Below, piece by piece: positions 10,450 through 19,878 of a DNA stretch of 64,000 bases. Location: contig JAOUJW010000012.1 of assembly GCA_029882975.1 (NCBI GenBank), positions 1 through 64,000 on the forward strand, written 5' to 3'. Position 1 is the stretch's first letter; every line of letters begins with the position of its first letter. The translations under genes were made by a program, and so were the position numbers. The DNA comes from Gammaproteobacteria bacterium. Its GTDB lineage: Bacteria; Pseudomonadota; Gammaproteobacteria; SZUA-152. The notes below the pieces were generated by a model, which worked only from the letters and a program-made list of their open reading frames with translations, was not told where the DNA came from and did not search any database.

Positions 10450-13227
10450 ATGCGAATTGGTGATTTCAGTAAGGGTATAGCGGTTACAGTGTGCAGTGTT
10501 TTTCTCCTGGCCTGTTCAGGAAAGTCCCCAGAGGTTTTGTTAAATGAAGCTTCAGAGCAAATCCGGCAAGGAAACTATCGCATAGCTATCATCAATCTGA
10601 AAAACGTTTTAAAACAAAAACCGGACAGCCGCGAGGGAAGGTTTTTACTGGGTAAAGTCTATCTGGAGATAATGGATGGTGTAGCGGCGGAGAAAGAGCT
10701 TTTGCGTTCTGGTAAATTAGGAATTGCTCAAGAGAAAATTATCTCACCACTGGCAAATGCTTATTTGCTTCAAGATAAATACGCCAAAGTAATTGAGCTG
10801 ATTCGTTCGGGGCAAGCAAAGACATTGGATGCGGAGTTGTCTACATATATGGCGCAGGCCTATCTGGGGTTGGGGGATTTGTCGAATTGTGAAGAGCAGT
10901 TGAATTATGCGATGTCCATCAATCCTGATTTTGTCCCTGCATTGTTGACTAAAAGCAAACTACTTTATAGAAATAATAAATATGATGATTCCAAAAAGTT
11001 TTTGAACCAAATTACCGCTCTGGACGCTGGGTTTGTGCCGGCGTGGCTGATGTTGGGTGAAGTCGCAGCATCCAGTAGTGATTACAACACGGCAACACAA
11101 ATGTATCAAAAAGCATTAGACATAGAAACCTCAAAATCTACACCGGTTCAGACCGGTTACATTAAAATTCGTATGGCCAATGTGCTCATGGATAGCGGTG
11201 AAATAGGAAAAGGAACTGCCATACTGGATGAATTGTTGGCCGAAAACCGGGAAAACCCCATTGCGAACTATTTATATGCGGTACACAAATACAAGTCCGG
11301 TGATAGAAAAGCGGCCTACGATCATTTGCAGCTCGTGCTCAAAGCGGTTCCGGATCACAAACCAAGCTTGCTGTTACTGGGGGCAGTAAATTTTGGTGAA
11401 GGGAAGCTTGAGCAAACCGACGTGCAAATTTCCAAGCTTCTACAAAGCGATCCAACTAACCCAACCGCCATAAAATTGCTGGGTGCTACACATTTGCGCC
11501 AGAGCCAGCCTGAACAAGCGCAGGAATTGGTGCAATCTGTTTTGGATCAAAACCCCAATGATTCGGAGCTCTTGGATTTAATGGGGAGCGCATTGCTGGC
11601 TCAGGGTGAGACCGAGAAAGGATTGGCTTACATAAAGGAAGCGGTATCAAGTAAACCGGAATCTGTGTTTCTAAGAAACAAGCTGGCATCAATATACCTC
11701 AAGCAAGGTGAAGTGGATTTAGCCGTACAGGAACTTGAAAATACAACTACACGCAAGAGCCAGGATTATAGGTCTCAGGTTCTATTGATTCTAAGTTACC
11801 TCAGCAAAAAGAATTTCCTTAAAGCTGAGCAATTGGCTGCTGCTTTGATAGAACAGTTTCCCAATGAAGGGCATGCCGGGCTTGTGCTTGTACAGGTGTA
11901 TTTGATACAGAAAAAATTTGATAAAACGGAGGAGACAATAAGGCAGGCCTTGACTTCGTATGAAGATTATACCCCATTGCATCACAGCCTGGTTCGATTA
12001 TATGTCATGCAGGGAGAACTGCAAAAGGCCGAAAAGCATTTAAATCGCATGCAGGAGCTGTTTCCGGAAGACAGTTCGATATTTGTTTCAATGGCACGGT
12101 TACATGTTTTACAAAATCAAGAGCAACAAGCAATAGAAAAATTGGACAAAGCAAGAGTTAAAAACACGAGCGACATTTTTTCGCGATTAATTTTAACTCG
12201 TTATTATTTGCAGAAATCAGATAAGGCCAATGCAGGGCCTGTTCTAAGTGAGGCCGAGACTCTGGCACCAAAGCGATGGGATGTAAAAATGTTACGCGCA
12301 ATATACGAACTGCGTTTTGGTGACAGAAAGCGGGCGAAGCTCAAGTTCCAGGAACTGGTGCAATCTAATCCAAAATTAGGTATGGCGCATTACTATCTTG
12401 GTACCCTGCAAATGTATGAGCGCGAGACGCAGTCCGCTAGAAATTCATTTCAAAAGGCAATGCAGTTGCAACCATCGATTTCGAATGCGTATCTGGCATT
12501 AGGAAGGCTGGAATTGATCTCGGGTCGGGAAAAGGCCTTTAAGTCGATAATACTTACAGTTAATGATCGATTTCCCAATTCGGGGTTGGGAGACCTGTTA
12601 ATGGGGGACTATTCTGTCGCCAAGAAAGATTATAAGAAAGCAAATGCTTTATACGCTAATACCTCTAAACACATGCAATCGTCCGAACTGCTGTTAAAAA
12701 GACATTATGTATTGCACCGACTTAAGAGATCGCGCGAGGCGACCTTGTTGCTGCAAAACTGGTTGAAACAACACCCAAATGACGTGACGGTACGAAAAAA
12801 ACTGGCTTGGGATTATAAAAGTAGTGGTCAAGTGGACAAATCCATACGTGAATATCGGAAAATTGTCGAAATTGATCCAAAAGATGCCTCTGTTTACAAC
12901 AATTTGGCTTGGTTGTTGTTTGAGTCACAAGATTCCAGTGCATTGGAAGTCGCCAACAAGGCCTATATGCTTGCTCCGGACAAACCGTTCATAGTGGATA
13001 CCTATGGATGGTTACAGTTAAATTCCGGAAATTCCGCCAAAGCATTGGCTCTGTTGGAAAAAGCAGCGGAGTTGGCGCCAGTGCATATGGAAATTCAATT
13101 ACACTACGCTGAGGCGCTGCAAAAAAATAGTCAAACGGAAAAAGCTAATCGCGTGCTGGAAATTGTAGCAGCTTCCGGCAACAAAAAACTCGCTGCGCGA
13201 GCTAGGGAATTAATGTCTGCTAAGTAG
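10450..13227 (+). CDS. prsT: PrsT, TPR-repeat lipoprotein of the PEP-CTERM system
   Basis: A 925-residue lipoprotein. ATG 10450 is chosen over TTG 10429 because GGAG lies 6 bp upstream and the signal peptide then starts normally. The lipobox is FLLACS (Cys22). The mature part consists of tandem tetratricopeptide repeats throughout, for example EASEQIRQGNYRIAIINLKN near the N-terminus and VDKSIREYRKIVEIDPKDAS near the C-terminus. It matches TIGR02917 in length and position, directly after xrtA. By family it is thought to scaffold EPS assembly or PEP-CTERM protein export in the periplasm; the mechanism is not established. Confidence 0.92.
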   Translation: MRIGDFSKGIAVTVCSVFLLACSGKSPEVLLNEASEQIRQGNYRIAIINLKNVLKQKPDSREGRFLLGKVYLEIMDGVAAEKELLRSGKLGIAQEKIISPLANAYLLQDKYAKVIELIRSGQAKTLDAELSTYMAQAYLGLGDLSNCEEQLNYAMSINPDFVPALLTKSKLLYRNNKYDDSKKFLNQITALDAGFVPAWLMLGEVAASSSDYNTATQMYQKALDIETSKSTPVQTGYIKIRMANVLMDSGEIGKGTAILDELLAENRENPIANYLYAVHKYKSGDRKAAYDHLQLVLKAVPDHKPSLLLLGAVNFGEGKLEQTDVQISKLLQSDPTNPTAIKLLGATHLRQSQPEQAQELVQSVLDQNPNDSELLDLMGSALLAQGETEKGLAYIKEAVSSKPESVFLRNKLASIYLKQGEVDLAVQELENTTTRKSQDYRSQVLLILSYLSKKNFLKAEQLAAALIEQFPNEGHAGLVLVQVYLIQKKFDKTEETIRQALTSYEDYTPLHHSLVRLYVMQGELQKAEKHLNRMQELFPEDSSIFVSMARLHVLQNQEQQAIEKLDKARVKNTSDIFSRLILTRYYLQKSDKANAGPVLSEAETLAPKRWDVKMLRAIYELRFGDRKRAKLKFQELVQSNPKLGMAHYYLGTLQMYERETQSARNSFQKAMQLQPSISNAYLALGRLELISGREKAFKSIILTVNDRFPNSGLGDLLMGDYSVAKKDYKKANALYANTSKHMQSSELLLKRHYVLHRLKRSREATLLLQNWLKQHPNDVTVRKKLAWDYKSSGQVDKSIREYRKIVEIDPKDASVYNNLAWLLFESQDSSALEVANKAYMLAPDKPFIVDTYGWLQLNSGNSAKALALLEKAAELAPVHMEIQLHYAEALQKNSQTEKANRVLEIVAASGNKKLAARARELMSAK

Positions 13228-13236
13228 CATGGGTAC

Positions 13237-13321
13237 TGTCGGTACAGTTTACACTTGTTGAGAAAGTAATAGAAAAAAATAATACAAATCAATTGGATGC
13301 GAATATGGCACGATTGATGCT
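13237..13321 (+). promoter_or_regulatory. Sigma-54 promoter with putative PrsR box
   Basis: The -24/-12 element TGGCACGATTGATGCT (13306-13321) matches the sigma-54 consensus except for one base and keeps GG and GC at the correct 12-base offset. Upstream at 13237-13253 is TGTCGG-N5-TTTACA, overlapping a perfect ACTGT-N4-ACAGT dyad (13235-13248), a likely enhancer for PrsR. The expected transcription start is near 13333, about 32 bp before the PEP-CTERM gene at 13365. Confidence 0.8.
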
Positions 13322-13364
13322 TATAACAAGTCATTTCAGCAGTAATTTTTTCAAGAGGCTAGAC

Positions 13365-14048
13365 ATGAGAACAAAATTAGGGTTTCTCGCAGTATGTTCG
13401 CTTTTCGCCGTTTTGATTACCGGTAATGCTCATGCTGTCGCATACGAATATAACTACCAGGACGTGCAGGAGTTTTCACAGCTGTGGGCGGTACCTGACG
13501 GTTCAGCTGTTTTGGCTACGGATCCTTTCAGCGGAACGGGTTTTAATTCGGCTGGTGAGTTTTCTATCTTCTTCAATCCGACTCTGCCTATAGGGACTCC
13601 TGTGGAAATGGGGTTAGGGGTTGTTGGTGATCGGGATTTTTCCAGCTATACCGGTGTAACAATGGATCTACGTAACAGTAGTATCAATCAAGCAATTTTT
13701 GCAGCACTGTTTTTGACCGAAGATAATGGTGACGGTACATTTAATCTCTACCACGGAAACGTGCTGGCATTGAATGATAACGAAGCCGGAACAATGGCAT
13801 TGGATTTTTCCAGCGCCAATTTACTTGTTATAGCAAATGATTTTTCGAGCTATACAAGTGCCGGAGCAGTCGCTTTGGATGTTGCAAATACCACATTTTC
13901 CTCTTACGGTTTTTCAGTGGGAACCATATCTGATGCCAGCACGTTCATTCACGCCTCTGCTGTTCCAGAGCCGAATACACTGGTGTTGTTAGGTAGCTCC
14001 ATTTTGGTATTTGGTGGGTTACGTAGAATATTGCAGGTTTCCGCCTGA
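13365..14048 (+). CDS. PEP-CTERM sorting-domain protein
   Basis: A 227-residue secreted protein. ATG 13365 is chosen because AGAGG lies upstream and the signal peptide MRTKLGFLAVCSLFAVLITG follows at once; the longer open frame runs into the promoter. The body is a low-complexity beta-type domain without a recognised family. The C-terminus is a canonical exosortase signal: VPEPNTLVLLGSS, a hydrophobic helix, then LRRI and a short tail. It is therefore a predicted XrtA substrate. It has its own sigma-54 promoter and is followed by a strong terminator, making it a single-gene unit inside the core. Confidence 0.92.
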   Translation: MRTKLGFLAVCSLFAVLITGNAHAVAYEYNYQDVQEFSQLWAVPDGSAVLATDPFSGTGFNSAGEFSIFFNPTLPIGTPVEMGLGVVGDRDFSSYTGVTMDLRNSSINQAIFAALFLTEDNGDGTFNLYHGNVLALNDNEAGTMALDFSSANLLVIANDFSSYTSAGAVALDVANTTFSSYGFSVGTISDASTFIHASAVPEPNTLVLLGSSILVFGGLRRILQVSA

Positions 14049-14067
14049 TAGAACAAACAATCGGTTC

Positions 14068-14098
14068 ACACTCCCGGGCTTTCCGGGAGTGTTTCGCT
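14068..14098 (+). terminator. Rho-independent terminator after the PEP-CTERM gene
   Basis: A perfect 10-bp stem (ACACTCCCGG / CCGGGAGTGT, 14068-14092) with a 5-base loop, followed by TTCGCTTATT. It lies 20 bp past the stop codon at 14048 and separates the PEP-CTERM gene from the export genes. Confidence 0.8.
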
Positions 14099-14321
14099 TA
14101 TTCCATTCAGATTTGTTCTCTATCCCATTACACGGGAAATAAAGTTCATTGCCTTAGACCCGATAACTCAAAAAGACACCCTAATATGGAGTGGCGGAAA
14201 TACTTAAGAAATTACTCCAGAAAGTACTAATTCAGTGTAGGAATGTAATACAATTGCGTTTTTAAGGTGTCTAATTGAAATAGTTGAGAAATTTCCTCGA
14301 TTTCCTAACACGGTAGTCCAA

Positions 14322-14930
14322 ATGAAATTTATAACACGTTGTTTTTTATTGGTATTAGTTGGTTTGCTGACGGGTTGTGCCACGGTGTTGGTTCAGCCGA
14401 AAACGGATCTGTCCGCTCCGAATTTCGAGTATCGATTGGGTCCGGGGGATATAATTGATATTTTTGTATGGCGTAATTCCGATCTTACGGTGAACGGTAT
14501 ACCCGTAAGACCAGACGGTAAGATTTCTGTACCTTTGGTGGAGGAGCTGTCGGCCAGTGGTAAAACACCAAAGCAATTGGCGCGTGACATCGAAGGCCAA
14601 CTGGCGAAATATATTAAAGACCCATTTGTAACGGTTATGGTTAGGGATTTTGTTGGTCAGATAGATGACCAGATACGGGTCGTAGGAGAAGCCGCTACTC
14701 CTAGGTCTCTGGCCTATAGAAAGAGTCTGACCGTGTTAGACGTGATGATAGCCGTTGGAGGTCTCACGGAGCATGCTGCGGGTAACCGGGCTGTGTTAGT
14801 AAGAAAAGTTGGCGGCAAACAGGTTTCTATACCGGTATACCTCGAGAGCTTGTTGAAAGATGGTGTTATCGACGCAAATATATCAATGGCGCCAGGAGAT
14901 ATCCTGATTATTCCTGAGTCTTGGTTTTAG
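14322..14930 (+). CDS. Wza-like polysaccharide export lipoprotein, PEP-CTERM associated
   Basis: A 202-residue outer-membrane lipoprotein with signal MKFITRCFLLVLVGLLTGC (lipobox Cys19). It has the poly_export domain starting YRLGPGDIIDIFVWRNSDL and a SLBB-like segment (RVVGEAATPRSLAYRKSLTV). It is much shorter than E. coli Wza and matches the compact TIGR03027 type found at exosortase loci. It would form the periplasmic/outer-membrane part of the EPS export channel. The next two genes encode the chain-length protein and the tyrosine kinase, the standard partner set. The 229 bp upstream of it, after the terminator, show no clear promoter. Confidence 0.92.
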   Translation: MKFITRCFLLVLVGLLTGCATVLVQPKTDLSAPNFEYRLGPGDIIDIFVWRNSDLTVNGIPVRPDGKISVPLVEELSASGKTPKQLARDIEGQLAKYIKDPFVTVMVRDFVGQIDDQIRVVGEAATPRSLAYRKSLTVLDVMIAVGGLTEHAAGNRAVLVRKVGGKQVSIPVYLESLLKDGVIDANISMAPGDILIIPESWF

Positions 14931-14951
14931 CGGGTTATTGAGTTTATATAG

Positions 14952-16520
14952 ATGAATGATGCATTAGTTCAATACTTCGGTTATGTCCGCATCGTCTGGA
15001 GGCGACGTTGGCTTGTGGTATTAGTTGCGGCGTTAATTTGCGGGATCGGATGGCCGGTTGTCTTGAAGCTGCCAAATACTTATGAAGTGAAAGCACAAAT
15101 CCACCTGGATACACAAAGTATTTTAAAACCTCTATTAAGCGGACTTGCGGTTGATAGTGAACTGACGCAAACAACGGCCCTGGTATTGCAACGAACTCTA
15201 TTAACGCGTCCGAATCTTGAGAAGGTTGCGCGTGCTGTGGATATCGATTTGTTGGCGAATACACCATCACAATTTGAAGCACTGATTCGAAATTTGGGTT
15301 CGAATATATATATCTCTCAAATGAGAATACCGACTACGCGTCGTCGTCAAGCCGCAGGCGGTGAGGCCGTGTTTGAAATAGTCTACAGAGATCAAGATCC
15401 TCAAAGAGCCAAGATGGTGGTCCAGGAAATTTTAACTCTATTTGTTGAAGGTACTCTCGGAGCGGCACGAAAGGATACCGAGTTTACTGAGCAGTTTCTC
15501 AATTTGAAAATTGACGAGTACGAAGCTCAACTGGTTGAGGCGGAGGAGAGGCTAAAACATTTTAAAAGGAAAAATGTCGGATTGATGCCCAGAGAGGGGC
15601 AAAATTACTATTCGCAAATGAGCTCTGAGAAAAGTCGGCTAGAGGAAGCTCAGTTACAGTTGGACGAAGCGGTAAACCGGCAGCGGGAGCTTAAGCGACA
15701 GTTGAACGAGGTGGTTAATTCATTTCGCTCTTCCAGTTCCGATGCTGCATCGAATCCACTGGATGCGCGCATACAAACTGTACAACAAAAATTGGATGAA
15801 TTGGAGTTGCAGTACACAAAGAACCACCCTGATGTGGTTGCAGCACAAAGAATGCTCCAGGAATTGCAAAAACAAAAACAATCCGAAAAAGCAAAAAGCA
15901 CGGATACCGGAGAGGCGAATCTACTGGATAACAACCCGGTATATCAGGAGTTGAAGGTGGATCTCGGTCAGGAAGAAGCACAAATTGCAGCTTTGAAGGT
16001 CCGTGTATCCATGTATGAGGAGAGCCTGCACAAACTGCAAATGCTAATCGATACAATGCCCAAGGTTGAGGCGGAATTTGCAAAATTGAACCGTGACTAC
16101 GGTATTATCAAAGAGAATTATTTGGGCTTGGTAAAGCGAAGGGAATCAGCAAAGCTTTCTTTTGATGCGGAAAACAAAGATGACAACGTCAACTTTAAAG
16201 TTATTGATCCACCTAGAGTGCCGCTCAAACCCATCAGTCCTAATCGACTACTGCTGATAACAGCTGTGTTGGTGTTAGGAGCAGGCGCGGGTATCGCTTT
16301 AGTAATTCTTTTGATTCAACTTAAACCGACTTTTTACAGTGCGTCTGATTTATCCCGAAAGCTGGATTTGCCTGTTTTGGGTTCAGTGTCAAAAGTGATA
16401 CAGCCTGGAGAAATTGTTAAAGGTCGAATTGGTTTGTTGGGTTTTGGGCTTGTCATCTTAGCTATTTTGGCAGCTTATAGTGGATTGATCGCCATGCAAT
16501 TAAATCTGATTAAGTTTTAG
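14952..16520 (+). CDS. Polysaccharide chain-length determinant, XrtA system
   Basis: A 522-residue Wzz/Wzc-type inner-membrane protein of TIGR03007. The N-terminal Wzz domain starts at YFGYVRIVWRRRW with the first membrane helix directly after. A long periplasmic coiled coil spans roughly residues 180-400 and is rich in Gln, Glu and Lys. A PPRVPLKPISPNR motif precedes the second helix, as in Wzz proteins. A further C-terminal helix follows. It probably controls polymer length and couples to the separate tyrosine kinase gene immediately downstream. Confidence 0.92.
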   Translation: MNDALVQYFGYVRIVWRRRWLVVLVAALICGIGWPVVLKLPNTYEVKAQIHLDTQSILKPLLSGLAVDSELTQTTALVLQRTLLTRPNLEKVARAVDIDLLANTPSQFEALIRNLGSNIYISQMRIPTTRRRQAAGGEAVFEIVYRDQDPQRAKMVVQEILTLFVEGTLGAARKDTEFTEQFLNLKIDEYEAQLVEAEERLKHFKRKNVGLMPREGQNYYSQMSSEKSRLEEAQLQLDEAVNRQRELKRQLNEVVNSFRSSSSDAASNPLDARIQTVQQKLDELELQYTKNHPDVVAAQRMLQELQKQKQSEKAKSTDTGEANLLDNNPVYQELKVDLGQEEAQIAALKVRVSMYEESLHKLQMLIDTMPKVEAEFAKLNRDYGIIKENYLGLVKRRESAKLSFDAENKDDNVNFKVIDPPRVPLKPISPNRLLLITAVLVLGAGAGIALVILLIQLKPTFYSASDLSRKLDLPVLGSVSKVIQPGEIVKGRIGLLGFGLVILAILAAYSGLIAMQLNLIKF

Positions 16521-16532
16521 AGAGTGATGCAA

Positions 16533-17447
16533 ATGAGTAGTATTGAGAAAGCCATCCAGAAACTGCAGAAAAAGAAAAAAGACTCAGGCGGTCAACTATC
16601 CGGCACGTTGAATTCGCGTAGTTCCTCAGATGCAAACAGGAGTATCCCCGATGCCTTTGTGGACGAAGAAGAGTTTTTGGCAACCCGAATTCAATCGACG
16701 CAATCTCAGCAAACGCGTCGACAGGTGACTATAGATTTGCAAAGATTGGAACAACGCGGCATGTTGACTCCGGATAGAATGCATTCCGTGATGGCAGAAG
16801 AGTTTCGTGGTATTAAAAGACCGCTCATAAGTAATGCTTTTGCCACCGGTGCCCTTGCCATAGACAAGGGAAACCTATTGATGGTTACCAGTGCCTTACC
16901 GGGAGAGGGAAAAACTTTTATCAGTGTGAATCTGGCTATGAGTATTGCCATGGAAAAAGACAAAACGGTTTTGCTTGTGGACACGGATTCCTCGAAAACC
17001 GGTGTCAGTTCTTTGTTAGGCATTAGTCCGGAACCCGGGTTGACAGATTATCTATTGGATGACTCCATAAATTTAAGCGATTTACTGGTTAGAACTAATA
17101 TTCCAAAACTGACACTACTACCATCGGGCCGCTACAACGATAGAGTGTCGGAACTTATGGCCAGTCAAAATATGAAACGTTTGATATCAGACCTTTCGCA
17201 GAGGTACCCGGATAGGGTGGTGGTATTTGATTCACCTCCAATATTGGCGACCAGTGAGGCAAGAGTTTTAACTGACTTGGTTGGACAAGTAGTATTTGTC
17301 GTTGCGGCGGAAGACACCGCTGAATCAGCGGTTAAGGATGCTATGGAGTATTTGGATAAAACCCGCCCCATAGGATTAGTTTTTAATAAAAAAATTCAAT
17401 CACTCGGTACGGGTTACAACTACTATGGATATGGGGCGGAAAAATAG
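16533..17447 (+). CDS. BY-type tyrosine autokinase, XrtA associated
   Basis: A 304-residue cytoplasmic kinase of the CpsD/CapB type (TIGR03018). ATG 16533 is chosen since GAGAG sits 8 bp upstream; GTG 16524 and ATG 16527 are in frame. It shows Walker A in SALPGEGKTFISVNLA, Walker A-prime in VLLVDTDSS and Walker B in VVVFDSPPILA. The C-terminus is tyrosine-rich (GTGYNYYGYGAEK), the usual autophosphorylation cluster. It works with the upstream chain-length protein to regulate polymerisation and export. A low-molecular-weight phosphatase that could reverse it is encoded at 25597. Confidence 0.93.
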   Translation: MSSIEKAIQKLQKKKKDSGGQLSGTLNSRSSSDANRSIPDAFVDEEEFLATRIQSTQSQQTRRQVTIDLQRLEQRGMLTPDRMHSVMAEEFRGIKRPLISNAFATGALAIDKGNLLMVTSALPGEGKTFISVNLAMSIAMEKDKTVLLVDTDSSKTGVSSLLGISPEPGLTDYLLDDSINLSDLLVRTNIPKLTLLPSGRYNDRVSELMASQNMKRLISDLSQRYPDRVVVFDSPPILATSEARVLTDLVGQVVFVVAAEDTAESAVKDAMEYLDKTRPIGLVFNKKIQSLGTGYNYYGYGAEK

Positions 17448-17489
17448 AATTTTCCGACGCCAATCAAGCAGTACACATGTATTATAAAA

Positions 17490-18932
17490 ATGATAAACGC
17501 AAGAAAAAAATTCGGGACTGAATTCCTCGGAGTGAAATTACGAGTTTTTTTTCTGTCGCTTGTTGGTTTGAGCTGGGCAAACAGTCTCCACGCTGTGCAG
17601 TGGCAGTTTACGCCAACGATGGAAGCGGCATTAGCCTACACGGATAATGTTTCGCTTAGTGCGACATCGGAACAGTCGGAAGTAATCCTTGAATTAAACC
17701 CGGGTTTTACTATGCGTGGTGAAGGAGCACATACAAAGCTTTCTTTGCAGTATGGCCTGGAAGCTTTTTATTACAATGAAATGTCAGAACAAAATGGTAC
17801 TTACCAGCAAATGGATTTGTCATTGGATCAAGACATTTTTACCGATAATTTAGTTTTGAGTGTGGCAGGCAGTTATCAGCAGCAAAATATAGACGCAAGA
17901 GAAAACGCGCCTTCGAGTAATATGTTTGTAACAGGAAATCGGACGGATATGCAGAGTTATTATGTCGCACCTACATATAGGGTGCCGCAAACGGATACCC
18001 CCGGGGTGATGATTCGTCCTTCTTATGGTGCAGTGCGATATGACGAAACGCCTGATTTCAATGCGCGAGTGACTCAGCTGTTAGTTGTCGTAAATCAAAC
18101 CCCCAATGTACGAACGCTGGCTTGGAATGTCAGCGCACAAAAACGGACGGTAAGATACCGGAATCAGGATGAACTGAACTTGGAAAGGCTGGATTACGGT
18201 TTAGATTTACCATTGGGTACTCAGGTAGTCTTGAAGGCAACAGCAGGTAAAGAGGAAAACAGATATTTCTATCAAAATATCGAAAGTATCTCCACCGGCG
18301 GAACCTGGCGCGCAGGGTTACGTTGGGAGCCAGCGGGACGTACATCAGTGGAGTTGGGTTCGGGCGAGCGATCTTTTGGAAAGACATACGACTTTGAGTT
18401 AAATCACGGTTCGAAATATTCCACCTGGAGATTGGGCTACAACGAGGATGTTGAAACTCTGTCTTTACAGTTACAACCTGTGTCCGGAGTGGATAGTGAA
18501 GGTGGGGTTGATGTCCCGTTGCCGTCTGAAGGTATCCAGGGTGTAGGTAACGAAGTATTTATTGCTAAACGCGTTAGCGGTTCTGTAACGTATTCGAAAG
18601 CGAAGTCTGACTACAATTTATCCTTGCTTCAAGAGAAAAGGGAGTATGAAATTGTACAGAGATCAGAGACGTACACAAACTTTGATGCAGATTTTTCATG
18701 GTCTATGTCAAGTCGGTCAGAGCTAAAAACGGGTATCGGACTGAGAAGAAGTAGTGCGAGTAATGATAGTCGAGTGGATAGTCTTCGTGAATTCACCATT
18801 TTATTTAGTAACAGAACAAGTCGTAAAATATCAACAAGCTTGAAGTATACGCATGCGTCCAACAATTCCACATCAGATATTTTGGATTACAGGTATAACT
18901 TGGTTGCACTGGAAATTGCGGCAAAATTTTAA
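17490..18932 (+). CDS. Outer-membrane beta-barrel protein, PEP-CTERM system associated (TIGR03016-like)
   Basis: A 480-residue exported protein with a long signal region (residues 1-35, ending near SLHA). The mature part is rich in alternating aromatic/polar strands, starts WQFTPTMEAALAYTDNVSLS, and ends ALEIAAKF with the terminal phenylalanine typical of outer-membrane barrels. Position between the BY-kinase and the DUF3473 deacetylase matches the family found at exosortase loci. It may be the outer-membrane exit pore or a partner of the short Wza-like lipoprotein; this role is inferred. The AAA ATPase often adjacent to it at such loci is absent here. Confidence 0.82.
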   Translation: MINARKKFGTEFLGVKLRVFFLSLVGLSWANSLHAVQWQFTPTMEAALAYTDNVSLSATSEQSEVILELNPGFTMRGEGAHTKLSLQYGLEAFYYNEMSEQNGTYQQMDLSLDQDIFTDNLVLSVAGSYQQQNIDARENAPSSNMFVTGNRTDMQSYYVAPTYRVPQTDTPGVMIRPSYGAVRYDETPDFNARVTQLLVVVNQTPNVRTLAWNVSAQKRTVRYRNQDELNLERLDYGLDLPLGTQVVLKATAGKEENRYFYQNIESISTGGTWRAGLRWEPAGRTSVELGSGERSFGKTYDFELNHGSKYSTWRLGYNEDVETLSLQLQPVSGVDSEGGVDVPLPSEGIQGVGNEVFIAKRVSGSVTYSKAKSDYNLSLLQEKREYEIVQRSETYTNFDADFSWSMSSRSELKTGIGLRRSSASNDSRVDSLREFTILFSNRTSRKISTSLKYTHASNNSTSDILDYRYNLVALEIAAKF

Positions 18933-18969
18933 AGGAGTGATTTGGTGAAGAGGGTGTATAAGAGGGTAA

Positions 18970-19863
18970 ATGTTCATGGTCAGCGGTAAAGTAGTTAATG
19001 CCATGACTGTTGATGTGGAAGATTATTTTCACGTTTCGGGTTTTTCAAGGTATGTTGAACAAGCCAACTGGGAAAAATACGAATGCCGAGTAGAAGCAAA
19101 TACTCGAAAGCTGCTGGAGTTGTTTGATAAATACGACGTTAGGGCAACTTTCTTTGTCCTAGGGTGGGTAGCAGAACGGTTTCCGAATTTAGTTAGAGAA
19201 ATTGCCAAGTTGGGGCATGAAATAGCCTGTCATGGTTATAGCCATAAGCTGATTTATGAACAAACACCGGACGAATTTCGGAGAGAAACTGTAAAAGCCA
19301 AGACAATTTTAGAGGATATTATTCAAGACAGCGTTCTTGGATATCGAGCAGCCAGTTACTCTATCGTAAATAGCAGTCTATGGGCTCTGGATATATTAGT
19401 GGAATGTGGGTTTTCGTATGACTCCAGTATTTTTCCGATTCACCATGATCGATATGGTATATCAAATGCGGAGTTGTTTCCGCATAAACTAACCACCCCG
19501 TCCGGACATAAGCTGATAGAGTTTCCGTTATCAACAGTCAGGTTTCTAGCAACAAATGTTCCGATTGCCGGGGGTGGTTATTTTCGTTTGTTTCCTTACC
19601 ATGTGACGAAAACTGGACTCGCCCACATAAATCGTCGCAATCGGCCATTTATATTTTATCTACATCCATGGGAAGTGGATCCGGATCAACCCCGAGTCGC
19701 AGCCAATTGGAAATCAAGGTTTCGACATTATAACAATTTGAATAAGTGCGAAAAACGATTGGAAAAATTGGTTTCTGAATTTACGTTTTCCACTGCCCAA
19801 CATGTGTTAAGTAATCAAGGATTGTTAGACACCTCGTCGGATAAATTGGCGTTTGTTTCTTAG
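18970..19863 (+). CDS. Polysaccharide deacetylase with DUF3473, XrtA system
   Basis: A 297-residue NodB-fold deacetylase of the TIGR03006 type. It has MTVDVEDYFHVSGF with the catalytic/metal Asp residues near the start, the HEIACHGYSH metal-binding histidines, GYRAASYSI, and the C-terminal DUF3473 portion beginning around FPLSTVRFLATNVPIAGGG. There is no signal peptide, so it probably acts on cytoplasmic or lipid-linked intermediates, removing N-acetyl groups. It lies 16 bp before the amidotransferase gene in a tight operon. Confidence 0.92.
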   Translation: MFMVSGKVVNAMTVDVEDYFHVSGFSRYVEQANWEKYECRVEANTRKLLELFDKYDVRATFFVLGWVAERFPNLVREIAKLGHEIACHGYSHKLIYEQTPDEFRRETVKAKTILEDIIQDSVLGYRAASYSIVNSSLWALDILVECGFSYDSSIFPIHHDRYGISNAELFPHKLTTPSGHKLIEFPLSTVRFLATNVPIAGGGYFRLFPYHVTKTGLAHINRRNRPFIFYLHPWEVDPDQPRVAANWKSRFRHYNNLNKCEKRLEKLVSEFTFSTAQHVLSNQGLLDTSSDKLAFVS

Positions 19864-19878
19864 AGAGGGAATAGGGTA

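Noticed and set aside
14236-14252. TGTAGG-N5-AATACA dyad upstream of the Wza-like gene
   Set aside because: It is a weak match to the box and no -24/-12 element lies at the right distance before the ATG at 14322.
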